The notes beneath the pieces are model-generated. The model did not search any database. It was not told the DNA's origin and saw only the letters and a program-made list of their open reading frames with translations. Below, piece after piece: positions 35,201 through 43,578 of a stretch of DNA of 64,000 nt; the first letter of the stretch is position 1, and every line of letters begins with the position of its first letter. This DNA is from DATARH01 sp963789255 (GTDB taxonomy: Bacteria; Pseudomonadota; Alphaproteobacteria; ATCC43930; CGMCC-115725), in the NCBI GenBank assembly GCA_963789255.1, contig CAWBJW010000002.1, forward strand, positions 2,046,001 through 2,110,000. The letters are read 5' to 3'. The translations under genes and the position numbers were made by a program.

Positions 35201-36001
35201 TCAACGCCCCTGAAAGACCGGGCGGCGCTTTTCCATGAAGGCGGTGCGGCCCTCGGCGTAATCCGCGCTGGCGAAGCATTCGTCGACGACGCGCTGGCAC
35301 AATGCCATGTCGCGCTTCGACTCGTCCTTCAATGCCTCGCGCACGATCTGCTTGGCCGCCCGGATCGTTAAGGGCGCGTTCGCCGCGATCATGTCGCAGT
35401 AGCTTTTGACGTAGCTCTCCAGCTCGCCCTCCGGCACCAGCCGGTTGATCAGCCCCATTTGGAGCGCTTCCTCGGCGCTGAACTGGCGCGCGGTGTAGAA
35501 GATCTCGCGGGCATAGGCGGGACCCACCAGGTCGATCAGCTTCTTGATGCCGTCATAGGCATAGCCGAGCCCCAGCTTGGCGGCGGGAACGCCGAAACGC
35601 GAGCCCTCGGCGGCAATGCGGATGTCGCAGGCGATCGCGGTCGCCAGACCGCCGCCGATGCAGTAGCCGCGGATCATCGCGATTGTCGGCTTCAGCGTCT
35701 CCTGCAATTTGAGCCGGGCCGATTCAGAGATTTTGGCGTACTCAGCGGCCGCTTCCTGGCTGTTGCGCTTTTCCTTGAACTCCGAGATGTCGGCGCCCGA
35801 GACGAAGGCCTTGCCGCCGGCGCCGCTGAGGACGATGACGCGAACCGCATCATCCGTCTCGAAATCCTCCATGATCTCCGCCACGGCCTGCCACATGTCG
35901 AGCGAGACGGCGTTGTGGCGCGCCGGGTTGTTGAAGATGATGCGGCCGACCGCACCGTCCTTCTCGGCGAGCATCTTGCTGGTGATCGGTTGGTCGAGCA
36001 T
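35201..36001 (-). CDS. Enoyl-CoA hydratase/isomerase family protein
   Basis: 266 residues of crotonase fold: GRIIFNNPARHNAVSLDMWQ, VRVIVLSGAGGKAFVSGADI (oxyanion hole and CoA contact), MIRGYCIGGGLATAIACDIR, AEGSRFGVPAAKLGLGYAYD, and YTARQFSAEEALQMGLINRL. It hydrates or isomerises acyl-CoA thioesters. A catalytic Glu of classical hydratases at the 'lGl' region is not evident, so the exact reaction is open. It follows the CoA-transferase gene on the same strand across a repeat cluster, which suggests a shared acyl-CoA catabolic step. Confidence 0.9.
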   Translation of the reverse strand: MLDQPITSKMLAEKDGAVGRIIFNNPARHNAVSLDMWQAVAEIMEDFETDDAVRVIVLSGAGGKAFVSGADISEFKEKRNSQEAAAEYAKISESARLKLQETLKPTIAMIRGYCIGGGLATAIACDIRIAAEGSRFGVPAAKLGLGYAYDGIKKLIDLVGPAYAREIFYTARQFSAEEALQMGLINRLVPEGELESYVKSYCDMIAANAPLTIRAAKQIVREALKDESKRDMALCQRVVDECFASADYAEGRTAFMEKRRPVFQGR

Positions 36002-36017
36002 GGCTCTTTATCCTCGT

Positions 36018-36160
36018 GAGGGTCGGCCCCTCGCCCGCGCTGCGGGAGAGGGAGGGGCCCACGCCGCAGGCGTGGGAGGGTGAGGGTTTCCGGCGTTGTG
36101 ACTGCTGCTGCTGCCCCCTCACCCTACCCTCTCCACCGATGGGGGAGAGGGGGAGAAGGG
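36018..36160. repeat. Cluster of palindromic repeats (CCCTCACCCT...GGGAGAGGG family)
   Basis: Several interlocking hairpins are present: GGCCCCTCGCCC...GGGAGAGGGAGGGGCC, CCCACGCC-GCA-GGCGTGGG, and CCCCCTCACCCTACCCTCTCC with GGGGGAGAGGGGG. Related clusters occur at 43426-43567 and 56679-56841. It sits between the CoA-transferase and enoyl-CoA hydratase genes. Confidence 0.8.
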
Positions 36161-36176
36161 CGGCAAGCAACCGCGC

Positions 36177-37367
36177 TTACACCACATCTCGCGCGTGCAG
36201 ATCGGCGATCCCCGCATCGTTGTAGCCGAGTTCGCGCAATACCTCGTCGGTGTGCTGGCCGAGGTCGGGGGTGGCGATGCGCATCCGCGCCGGCTCGGGG
36301 GTCCGGGTCATGTTGATCGCCTGGCCGACGACCTTCAGTTCGCCCAGCCGGCGGTGGTCCATCGGTCGCGCCATTTCGAGGTGTTGCACCTGCGGGTCGG
36401 CGAAGGTCTCATTGATCGTGTAGAGCGGACCGCACGGCACGCCGACCTCGTTCATCAATTCGACCCAATAGGCAGAGGGGCGCTTTTTGGTGATCTCGGC
36501 GATCTTCTCGTTGAGTACCTTGCGGTTCTTCGAGCGCGCCGGGCCGGTCTTGTAGTCGGGATCGTCGAGCAGGTGCATCGCATCGGCCGCCTCGCAGAAG
36601 CGGCGGAACATCAAATCGCCCGAGGCGGCGATGTTGATCTGCCCGTCGGCGGTCGGGAAGAGCCCCGTTGGAATGCCGGTCGGGTGGTCGTTGCCGGCCT
36701 GCTTGGCGACCTCGCCGGCGATCAGCCAGCGCGAGGCCTGGAAATCGAGCATGAAGATCTGCGCCTCGAGCAGCGAGGTGTGGACCCATTGCCCTTCGCC
36801 CGACTGCTCGCGCTCGATCAGGGCCATCAGGATCGCCTGGGCCAGCAGGATGCCGGCGCACAGATCGTCGATCGGGATGCCGACCCTGACCGGCCCCTGC
36901 CCGGGCAGGCCGGTGATCGACATCAGCCCGCCCATGCCCTGGGCGATCTGATCGACCCCCGGCCGCTTGGCATAGGGCCCGGTCTGGCCGAAGCCGGAAA
37001 TGCTGCCATAGACGATGCGCGGGTTGATCTTCCTGACCAATTCGTAATCGACGCCGAGGCGGAATTTCACTTCCGAGCGGAAATTCTCGACGATCACGTC
37101 GGCCTTCTCCGCCAGCTTCATGAAGATCGCGAGCCCGTCTTTGGTCTTCAGATTGAGCGCGAGGCTGCGCTTGTTGCGGTGCAGATTCTGGAAATCAAAC
37201 CCCTCGCGCCTGGACCCGGTCACATCGCGGCCGTCGTCGGCGGGCGGCTCGATCTTGATCACCTTGGCACCCCAATCGGCCAGCTGACGCACCGCGGTCG
37301 GCCCGGCGCGCGCATGGGTCAGATCGAGCACGGTAAAGCGGGAGAGCGGCAAGGTTCCGATGCTCAC
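36177..37367 (-). CDS. CaiB/BaiF family CoA-transferase (class III)
   Basis: About 396 residues from GTG 37367, chosen because AAGGA lies 8-9 bases upstream and family similarity starts at LPLSRFTVLDLTHARAGPTA. Class III motifs: LADWGAKVIKIEPPADDGRD, NLHRNKRSLALNLKTKDG, VIVENFRSEVKFRLG, IVYGSISGFGQTGPYAKRPG, GVDQIAQGMGGLMSITG, and EGQWVHTSLLEAQ, where the catalytic acidic residue of formyl-CoA transferases falls (Glu here). It moves CoA between carboxylates; substrates are unknown. It lies upstream of the enoyl-CoA hydratase. Confidence 0.9.
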   Translation of the reverse strand: MSIGTLPLSRFTVLDLTHARAGPTAVRQLADWGAKVIKIEPPADDGRDVTGSRREGFDFQNLHRNKRSLALNLKTKDGLAIFMKLAEKADVIVENFRSEVKFRLGVDYELVRKINPRIVYGSISGFGQTGPYAKRPGVDQIAQGMGGLMSITGLPGQGPVRVGIPIDDLCAGILLAQAILMALIEREQSGEGQWVHTSLLEAQIFMLDFQASRWLIAGEVAKQAGNDHPTGIPTGLFPTADGQINIAASGDLMFRRFCEAADAMHLLDDPDYKTGPARSKNRKVLNEKIAEITKKRPSAYWVELMNEVGVPCGPLYTINETFADPQVQHLEMARPMDHRRLGELKVVGQAINMTRTPEPARMRIATPDLGQHTDEVLRELGYNDAGIADLHARDVV

Positions 37368-37460
37368 GATGCCAATTCCTTCTACGGGTAAGGGTTGGGC
37401 CAGGGGGTGTTGCGGCACTTTCGTCCGGGCCGTGTGCCGCCGTCAACAACTGGTCGGCCG

Positions 37461-38261
37461 CTATTGGGTGAGGAACGCGGCGACCCGCTCGGCAACGCGG
37501 TCCGGCTGCTCCAGTTCGGGATGGTGGCCGGCATCGTCGATCACTTCGAGGCGCGAACCCGGAATCAGCCGGCTGTAGGCGCGGCCGTATTCGGGCGTGA
37601 CGATCCGGTCGCTGGCGCCCCACAGGACGAGGGTCGGCACCCGGATGCGGCCCAGCCACCGCTTCAATTGCGGGTTGTACATGTAGGGGTGCCAGGCATA
37701 GAGGCAGAGCGCTTCCCAGTTGCGCGCATGGATGACCAGTTCCTCGTCGCTCATCGCATCGTAATTGGGGCCCTTTGCCGGGTCGTGCCAGCTGCACCGC
37801 CGCACCTCCGCCGGGTTGACGTTGAACACGTCGACGATGTCGCGGGCCTCGCGGTCGCCCAATTTGATGCCGACCGGATCGACAAGGATCAGCTTCTGGA
37901 GCCGGTGGCGGCACGCGACCGCGACTTCCGCCGCGATCCAGCCGCCGAAAGACAGCCCCATCAGCACGATCTTTTCGTAGGGCAGCTCGTCGAGCATGGC
38001 GAGGGTGAGATGGACGAGATCGTAGATCGTGTCGAAATCGGGCGGCCGCCTGGTATTGCCGAAGCCCGGCGAGGAGGGCGCGATGATCTCGGCATGTTGG
38101 CCGAGCAGATCGAGAAACCGCGCCTGGGGGTGCACCGTATCCATGCCGTGCAGCAACAGGACCGGCGTTCCGGTCCCGCGGCGCAGCACCTCCAGCTCGA
38201 TCCCGTTGATCGTCATCCGGTCGCCGGCGCCGGACCCCGTGACGTCAGACATGCCGATCAT
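37461..38261 (-). CDS. Alpha/beta hydrolase
   Basis: About 266 residues. The oxyanion strand VLLLHGMDTVHPQARF, the nucleophile elbow VLMGLSFGGWIAAEVA (Ser), LVLWGASDRIVTP (acid Asp) and DAGHHPELEQPDRVAERV (catalytic His) are in order, so the triad is complete. It is likely a soluble esterase or C-C bond hydrolase. ATG 38261 was chosen over 38375; Met at 38252 is also possible. It lies ahead of the CoA-transferase on the same strand with a 93-base gap. Confidence 0.88.
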   Translation of the reverse strand: MIGMSDVTGSGAGDRMTINGIELEVLRRGTGTPVLLLHGMDTVHPQARFLDLLGQHAEIIAPSSPGFGNTRRPPDFDTIYDLVHLTLAMLDELPYEKIVLMGLSFGGWIAAEVAVACRHRLQKLILVDPVGIKLGDREARDIVDVFNVNPAEVRRCSWHDPAKGPNYDAMSDEELVIHARNWEALCLYAWHPYMYNPQLKRWLGRIRVPTLVLWGASDRIVTPEYGRAYSRLIPGSRLEVIDDAGHHPELEQPDRVAERVAAFLTQ

Positions 38262-38428
38262 CTCGCCTGATTGAACGCTTGCATCATGCCATGAAGCGGA
38301 TGGCGCGCGATATGCGCCGCTGCCCCCGCCGCAAATCGCGCAGGCCCGGCTCGGCCGACTGGAAATAGCAGCCAAGCCGCGCCGGCACCATGGACTTTGC
38401 AGCAGCGCAATGGTTATCGTTGTGCGTC

Positions 38429-38722
38429 ATGCGCTATCGCATCGAAGTATCGCAGGCCCGCAAGGGAACCGCCCGCGTCAATTTCCCGGGACGGGTCATC
38501 GCGCTCGAAGCGACCCAGCATGTCGGCCCGGTCTGGCTCGTGGGGCTCCTCGATGTGATCAACGACGCCGAAGGTTCGCTGACGGTGCGCGCCGACAGCG
38601 CCGACGACGCCGTCTGGCGGGTGGCGCAGGCTACCGTCCGGGCGATGTCGCAACTGACCGGCAGCCCGATCGAGGGCGAGATCAAGCCCAGTCCGGAAGA
38701 CGACCGCAGCAACGCACCGTAG
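38429..38722 (+). CDS. Small conserved hypothetical protein
   Basis: About 97 residues from ATG 38429 (an in-frame ATG at 38390 would add 13). The sequence MRYRIEVSQARKGTARVNFP, then VGPVWLVGLLDVINDAEGSL, looks like a compact alpha/beta protein. No signal or membrane segment is seen. It ends 9 bases before the LVIVD-repeat protein gene and is probably cotranscribed with it. I do not recognise a family. Confidence 0.65.
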   Translation: MRYRIEVSQARKGTARVNFPGRVIALEATQHVGPVWLVGLLDVINDAEGSLTVRADSADDAVWRVAQATVRAMSQLTGSPIEGEIKPSPEDDRSNAP

Positions 38723-38731
38723 GGGAGCCAA

Positions 38732-39970
38732 ATGGCCCAGGGCGCAATAAGCCAAGGCAGCGATACGCTGATCTGGAATTTCCGGCTGCTGGCGCACAAC
38801 GCGCTCGACGGCTTCGGCGGGATGGGCGAGGGCATGTCGATGCAGCTTGCCCGGGACGGAAGGCGCATCCTGTGGCTCGCCCATGAGAGCGCGCCGAAAA
38901 ACTTCACCGCGGTCGATGTCTCCGATCCCCGCGCGCCGAAAATCGTCGCCCGCGCGGACCTGCCGCAATCGCACATGCGCTCCAACTCGCTGGAGACCGT
39001 CGGCGACATCATGGCGATCGCCTACCAGACGACAAAGGTCGGCCTCCAGCCCGCCGGGGTCGAGCTGTTCGACATCTCGGTGCCGGAAAACCCCAGGCGG
39101 ATCGCCTTCTTCGACCGCTCCGGGCCAACCTCGCGCGGCGTCCACCAGCTGTGGTTCGCCGACGGCGAGACGATCCATATGAGTTCGGGCGCGCCGGATT
39201 CGCGCCCGACCCACCCAAATGACGACCAGTTCTACCAGAGCGTCGATGTGCGAAACCCGTCGAAGCCGGTCGAGATCGGCCGGTGGTGGCTGCCGGGGAC
39301 GCAGCAGGGCGACAACGTCGCGCCGCCGAAGCGCCATCCCGCCGGCACCGATACAGGTTTCCGCCCGCACAACACCAACGTCTATCCCGAGCGGCCGGAC
39401 CGCGTGTACATGGGCTATATCGACGGCGGCATGATCATCCTCGACATCGCCGACAAGGCGCATCCGCAGATGATCTCGCGCTGGGACTACCACCCGCCCA
39501 ATGTCGGCTTCACCCATACCGTCGTGCCGTTCTTCGAGCGCAACCTCCTCGTAGTCAGCGACGAGTGCACCCGCAACGACGGCGCCGACTGGCCGAAGCT
39601 GGTGTGGATCGTCGATATCAGGACCGAGGAAAACCCGGTGCCGATTTCGACCTGCCCCTTGCCCCCGGTCGAGAGTTTTTCGCGCCGCGGCGGCCGGTTC
39701 GGGGCGCATAATCTGTGGGAGAACCTGCCCAAGGAAGGCTGCTGGAAATCCGATCAGATCGTCCTCGGCACGTTCTTCAACGGCGGCCTGCGCGCCTTCG
39801 ACCTGTCGAACCCGTACCAGCCGAAAGAGGTCGCCCATTTCGTGCCGCAGGTCGCCAACGCGCCGACCGGGGCCTGCCAGATCAACGACGTCTTCGTCGA
39901 CGACCGCGGCATCGTCTTCTGCGTCGACCGCCACATCGGCGGCCTTTATGCGCTGGAGATGGATTTCTGA
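38732..39970 (+). CDS. LVIVD repeat-containing beta-propeller protein
   Basis: 412 residues with repeated 'vyDvsdP..P..v' elements: FTAVDVSDPRAPKIVARADL, VELFDISVPENPRRIAFFD, QSVDVRNPSKPVEIGRWW, MIILDIADKAHPQMISRWDY, VWIVDIRTEENPVPIST and LRAFDLSNPYQPKEVAHFVP. This is the LVIVD repeat family, predicted beta-propellers without known activity. No signal peptide is obvious. A TAGGGGAGCCAA site lies just upstream. The strong conservation of HNTN, HTVVPFF and GAHNLWENLP motifs hints at a metal or ligand site. Confidence 0.85.
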   Translation: MAQGAISQGSDTLIWNFRLLAHNALDGFGGMGEGMSMQLARDGRRILWLAHESAPKNFTAVDVSDPRAPKIVARADLPQSHMRSNSLETVGDIMAIAYQTTKVGLQPAGVELFDISVPENPRRIAFFDRSGPTSRGVHQLWFADGETIHMSSGAPDSRPTHPNDDQFYQSVDVRNPSKPVEIGRWWLPGTQQGDNVAPPKRHPAGTDTGFRPHNTNVYPERPDRVYMGYIDGGMIILDIADKAHPQMISRWDYHPPNVGFTHTVVPFFERNLLVVSDECTRNDGADWPKLVWIVDIRTEENPVPISTCPLPPVESFSRRGGRFGAHNLWENLPKEGCWKSDQIVLGTFFNGGLRAFDLSNPYQPKEVAHFVPQVANAPTGACQINDVFVDDRGIVFCVDRHIGGLYALEMDF

Positions 39971-39990
39971 GATCGCTGCATGGGCGCTTC

Positions 39991-40102
39991 GCGTCCTTCG
40001 AGACGCGGCCGATGGCCGCTCTTCAGGATGAAGTGGGCTTGTGATGGCATTACGAAAAACCTCATCCTGAGGAGGCCGCGAAGCGGCCGTCTCGAAGGAC
40101 GC
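39991..40102. repeat. Inverted repeat pair (GCGTCCTTCGAGACG family)
   Basis: GCGTCCTTCGAGACGCGGCC (39991-40010) is mirrored by GGCCGTCTCGAAGGACGC (40085-40102), with inner CTCATCCTGAGGAG and TTCAGGATGA parts. This is a dispersed alphaproteobacterial palindrome. It lies between the LVIVD protein and the G3E GTPase. Confidence 0.8.
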
Positions 40103-40121
40103 ATGCCGCTGATCCATTCCG

Positions 40122-41171
40122 ATGCCACGCTCTGAGACTGGTATCGCCGATCTATTTTCCGGCGCCGAGGCGCTGCCGTTCGGCCGGCGGCAGCGCCGGC
40201 CGCGCGGGGCGCGCATTCCGGTCACGATCGTCACCGGGTTTCTCGGCTCGGGCAAGACGACTCTGATCCGCGAGTTGCTGGCGCGCCCCGAGGGCGCCAA
40301 CACCGCGGTCGTCATCAACGAATATGGCGAGGTCGGCATCGACAACGCGCTTCTGCGCGCGTCATCGGACGCGACCGTGCTGCTCGGCAATGGCTGCCTG
40401 TGCTGCACCGTGCGCAGCGATTTGCAGGAGAGCTTGCGAACCCTGTTCGCCGACCGCGCGCGGGGCGCGGTGCCGAGCTTTCAGCGCGTCGTCATCGAGA
40501 CCAGCGGTCTCGCCGATCCCGGCCCGGTGTTGCAGACCTTCGCCAGCGACCGCGCGCTCGGCGAGGAATTCCACTTGCAGTCGCTCGTCACCGTGGTCGA
40601 TGCGCCGGGCGGCGCCGGCAATCTCGAACGCATGCCGGAGGCGCGCCAGCAGGTCGCGCTCGCCGACCGCATCGTGTTGACCAAGACCGACCGCGCCGAC
40701 CCCGCTTCAGTCGCGGCGCTGACCGAACGCCTCCGCGAATTGACCGCGGCGCCGTTCGCAACCGCATTGCATGGCGCGATCGAGCCCGGCTTTCTGCTCG
40801 ACGAAAGCCTCGACCTGCCGGCCCGCATCTCCGGCCACGTTCACGATCACGCGCACGCCCATTCGCACGGGATCGACAGCTTCGCGCTGTTTTTCGACGC
40901 GCCGCTGCCGTGGCCGGTGTTCGAGCAGGCAATGGCGGTGCTGACCGCGCTGCGCGGCGCCGACCTGTTGCGGGTCAAGGGCCTCGTCGCGGTCGAGGGG
41001 GTTCGCGGGCCGGTGGTGGTCCATGCCGTCCAGCATGTCGCGCACCGCCCGGTCGAACTCGAAGGCTGGCCCGACGACGACCGCCGCTCGCGGCTTGTCT
41101 TCATCACCCGCAACCTGCCGCGCGCGTCGGTCGAGACGCTGTTTGCCGCGGTCGCGGCGCTCTCCGGTTAG
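40122..41171 (+). CDS. G3E family GTPase (CobW/COG0523 metallochaperone-like)
   Basis: 349 residues. The P-loop is GFLGSGKTT (39-47), then INEYGEVGID (switch region), the metal-binding GNGCLCCTV (Cys92, Cys94, Cys95), IETSGLADP (Walker B-like), LTKTDRADP (the base-recognition TKxD), and a His-rich stretch HVHDHAHAHSHG near residue 240. The CobW C-terminal domain ends the protein. COG0523 proteins deliver metals such as zinc, cobalt or nickel to client enzymes. The client is not evident; metal hydrolases in this window would be candidates only by speculation. Confidence 0.92.
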   Translation: MPRSETGIADLFSGAEALPFGRRQRRPRGARIPVTIVTGFLGSGKTTLIRELLARPEGANTAVVINEYGEVGIDNALLRASSDATVLLGNGCLCCTVRSDLQESLRTLFADRARGAVPSFQRVVIETSGLADPGPVLQTFASDRALGEEFHLQSLVTVVDAPGGAGNLERMPEARQQVALADRIVLTKTDRADPASVAALTERLRELTAAPFATALHGAIEPGFLLDESLDLPARISGHVHDHAHAHSHGIDSFALFFDAPLPWPVFEQAMAVLTALRGADLLRVKGLVAVEGVRGPVVVHAVQHVAHRPVELEGWPDDDRRSRLVFITRNLPRASVETLFAAVAALSG

Positions 41172-41261
41172 AGTTTGTGCATTTACCCGTGCGTCGGACG
41201 CCGTTTGAGAAGTCGCGCACGCCGCTGACCAACTGGTTTTTTCCATGTACCTGATGACCAT

Positions 41262-41277
41262 AAATCTCAACAGACCC
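41262..41277. repeat. Solitary IS end (16-bp terminal repeat relic)
   Basis: AAATCTCAACAGACCC is identical to the right terminal repeat of the IS at 16522-17343 (17328-17343). The DNA next to it (41172-41261) does not resemble the rest of that element and encodes no transposase. It therefore looks like the scar of a related, largely deleted element. Confidence 0.7.
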
Positions 41278-41281
41278 TGGT

Positions 41282-42987
41282 CTAGCCCCGTGGGGGCGCC
41301 CAGGGCTCGGGGGCGCGCGGCTCGAGATCGGTGACGACATCGACGAGGACCGGCGCGTCGGCGGCGAGCGCCTGTTGCAATGCCGGCGCGATCTCGTGCG
41401 GCTGTTCGACCCGGATGCCGCGCACGCCGAAGCTGCGCGCCACGGCGGTGAAATCGGTCGGACCGAAGCGGATCAGCTCCTCGCCCCGTCCCGGCCGGTT
41501 GCCCGAGATCCGGCGCACCCCGGTCAGGTTCTGGCCGAAGCCCGAGTTGTTGTTGACGATGACCGTCACCGGGATGTTGCAGCGGCGCGCCAATTCCAGT
41601 TCGGCGAGGTGGTAGTAGAACCCGCCGTCGCCGGTGAAGCACACGACCTTGCGCGCCCCCGCCGCGCAGGTGGCGCCGAGCGAGGCGGGGAACGCCCACC
41701 CGAGCGAGCCGGCGGCGCGCTGATAGCTCTGCCCGGCGCCATTCAAATCGATCATCGTGCCGGTCCAGATCCCGGAATAGCCGGTGTCGGCGACGAGGAT
41801 GCCGTCATCCGGCAATGCGCGCGTCACCTCGGCGCAGAGGCGCTCGACGCCGATCGGCGCGGTGTTCTTGTTGACGAGTGGCACCATGCTCGCCCGCCAA
41901 TCGGCAACGATCCGCGCCGCCTCCTCGGCAAAGCCCCGGTCGCGCGCCGCAGGATGGCCGACGATCTGGTTGAGCCGGGCGAGCGTCGCCTTCGGATCGC
42001 CGACGAGGCCGGTGGTGTTCGGATAGGAGCGACCGATTTCCAAGGGGTCGGCCTCGATCTGCACGATCCTCGTGTCGATCGCCGGCACCCGCCAGTTCAG
42101 CGTCACCTGGTCGCCGGTGTCGCAGCCGACGAACAGCACCACATCGGCGCCGCAGACGATGCGGTTGGCGGGCGGCGCCGAATAGCTGCCGGCGACCCCG
42201 GCCGAGAGGCGGTGGCGGGTCGGGATGATGCCGCGCGCCCCCAAGGTCGTCGCGACCGGCGCGGCGAGCGCCTCGGCCAATGCCAGCACCTCCGGCCCGG
42301 CACCCGACGCGGCGGCCCCATCGCCGGCGACGATTACGAGGCGGCGGGCGCCGGTCAGCAATGCGGCGGCGCGCTCGATGTCGCGCTCGTCGGCGACCGG
42401 CCGGTGCACCGGGATAGGCCGCGCCTCCTCTTCGATGACCGGCGGCTCGGCGGTCTGGCCGAGTTCGATCACATCGCCCTGCAGCCCGTTGAAGTCGAGA
42501 TGGGTCGGGCGCGGCGTGTCGGCGAGCGCGGCGCGCCAGGCGTGGCGCAACAGCCGCGGCAACTCGCTGGTCGCGTAGACCGGAGAGGAGAATTTGGTCA
42601 CCGCCGAGAACAACGGCGCGTGGGCGATCTCCTGATAGGAATTGCGGTGCTGGAACGACGGCTCCTTGTGGCCGGTGAAGGCGATGACCGGGCTGCGGCC
42701 GAGCCAGGCATCCTGCAAGCCGGAAGCGAGGTTGGCGGCGCCGACCGATTGCGCCATGCACACCCCCGGCCGGCCGCCGACCCGCGCATAGCCGTCGGCC
42801 ATGTAGGCCGCCGCCTTCTCTGAATGCGCGAGAATCGGCTTCACCCCGAGATCGCCCAGATGCAGCAAGGTGCGGCGCAACGTTCGAACTCGACGAAAAA
42901 GACATGGCTCATGCCGGTCCCCGCCAATGCCCGCGCCAGCCATTCCGCGCCGTTCATCATGCCCTGCATCGTGCCCTGGTCGCTCAT
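41282..42987 (-). CDS. Thiamine-diphosphate-dependent enzyme (acetolactate synthase-like), frameshifted near its start
   Basis: From ATG 42987 the first frame gives MSDQGTMQGMMNGAEWLARA and GTGMSHVFFVEFE; the frame changes at about 42880-42886 and the other frame continues LRRTLLHLGDLGVKPILAHS, EKAAAYMADGYARV (catalytic Glu), GVCMAQSVGAANLASGLQDA, and later the ThDP motif GDGGFYYHLAELEL ending in IVNNN. The product would be about 567 residues, family size. Two extra bases or one missing base explain the break. Acetolactate synthase, oxalyl-CoA decarboxylase and relatives share this fold; a carboligase or decarboxylase on a 2-keto acid is likely. CDS damage is real or a sequence error. Confidence 0.88.
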
Positions 42988-43040
42988 CCCGCTTCCTCCG
43001 CTCGCGCCGTCAGCCCTTGCCTGCCGCCCTGCGTCCGGCC

Positions 43041-43071
43041 GGGATGGGTTCTGCTCCGCTCAACCCATCCC
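43041..43071. repeat. Palindromic repeat (GGGATGGGTT family)
   Basis: GGGATGGGTT (43041-43050) and AACCCATCCC (43062-43071) form a 10-bp stem. It is the same family as 8301-8335, with a different loop (CTGCTCCGCTC). Confidence 0.75.
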
Positions 43072-43425
43072 GGGGTTCGTCAGGCGCGCCGGCGCGGCAG
43101 ACTGCCACCGACGAACCGCAACAGCCCAGGAGGAAATGCATCCTGCCGTTGACGCACAACCCGGGGCTTGCTTTCGTGCGACCGCTCTCCTGTTTCTGTA
43201 AAGAAAAAATTTGGCCGGATTCCCACATCCGTAGCAATCCCGCAAGCCGCCCGCTTCTGTCCAGGCCGGTTTGTCTCGGCATGGTCGCGTCCCCATGCGG
43301 AGGATTCCCATCAGCAACTGGTTGTTCATAACACAATTTTATCTAAATATCAATAGGAATGTGGCCGCGATGGCATGGGACGCAGGAATGAGTGCGACAC
43401 GAATAGCGGTGCGGGCGGCAATCAG

Positions 43426-43567
43426 CCCCTCACCCTACCCTCCCCGCACGCGGGGCGAGAGAGGCCTTGGCCATCGTGCGGCAAGCATATATCCCCCGAA
43501 CGCGTTTATCAGCGGGGAGCCGCGCGTTCCCTCTCCCCGTGCACGGGGAGAGGGACAGGGTGAGGGG
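43426..43567. repeat. Palindromic repeat cluster flanking phaC
   Basis: CCCCTCACCCTACCC at 43426-43440 is mirrored by GGGACAGGGTGAGGGG (43552-43567). Inside are CCCCGCACGCGGGG (43442-43455) and CTCTCCCCGTGCACGGGGAGAG (43531-43552) hairpins. It is the same family as 36018-36160 and lies just past the phaC stop, where it may stabilise the mRNA end. Confidence 0.8.
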
Positions 43568-43578
43568 CGGTTTACGGC

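Larger units (their letters stand above)
42988..43578. other. Intergenic region with palindromes and no supported gene
   Basis: About 590 bases between the ThDP enzyme start and the phaC stop. It holds two repeat features listed separately and a more AT-rich piece near 43320-43365 (ACACAATTTTATCTAAATAT). Short frames, such as 43060-43329 on the minus strand, have no recognisable domain and no good ribosome site. Promoter elements for the ThDP gene should lie near 42990-43040. Confidence 0.45.

Noticed and set aside
36018..36160. Possible CRISPR-like array
   Set aside because: Repeats are interlocking palindromes without regular spacers; no cas genes in the window.
38414..40408. 664-residue minus-strand frame
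   Set aside because: Antisense to the LVIVD protein and two other genes; no domain.
41375..42823. 482-residue plus-strand frame
   Set aside because: Shadow of the ThDP enzyme.
43060..43329. 89-residue minus-strand frame with several cysteines
   Set aside because: No recognisable motif and it crosses a palindromic repeat; Cys content looks accidental.
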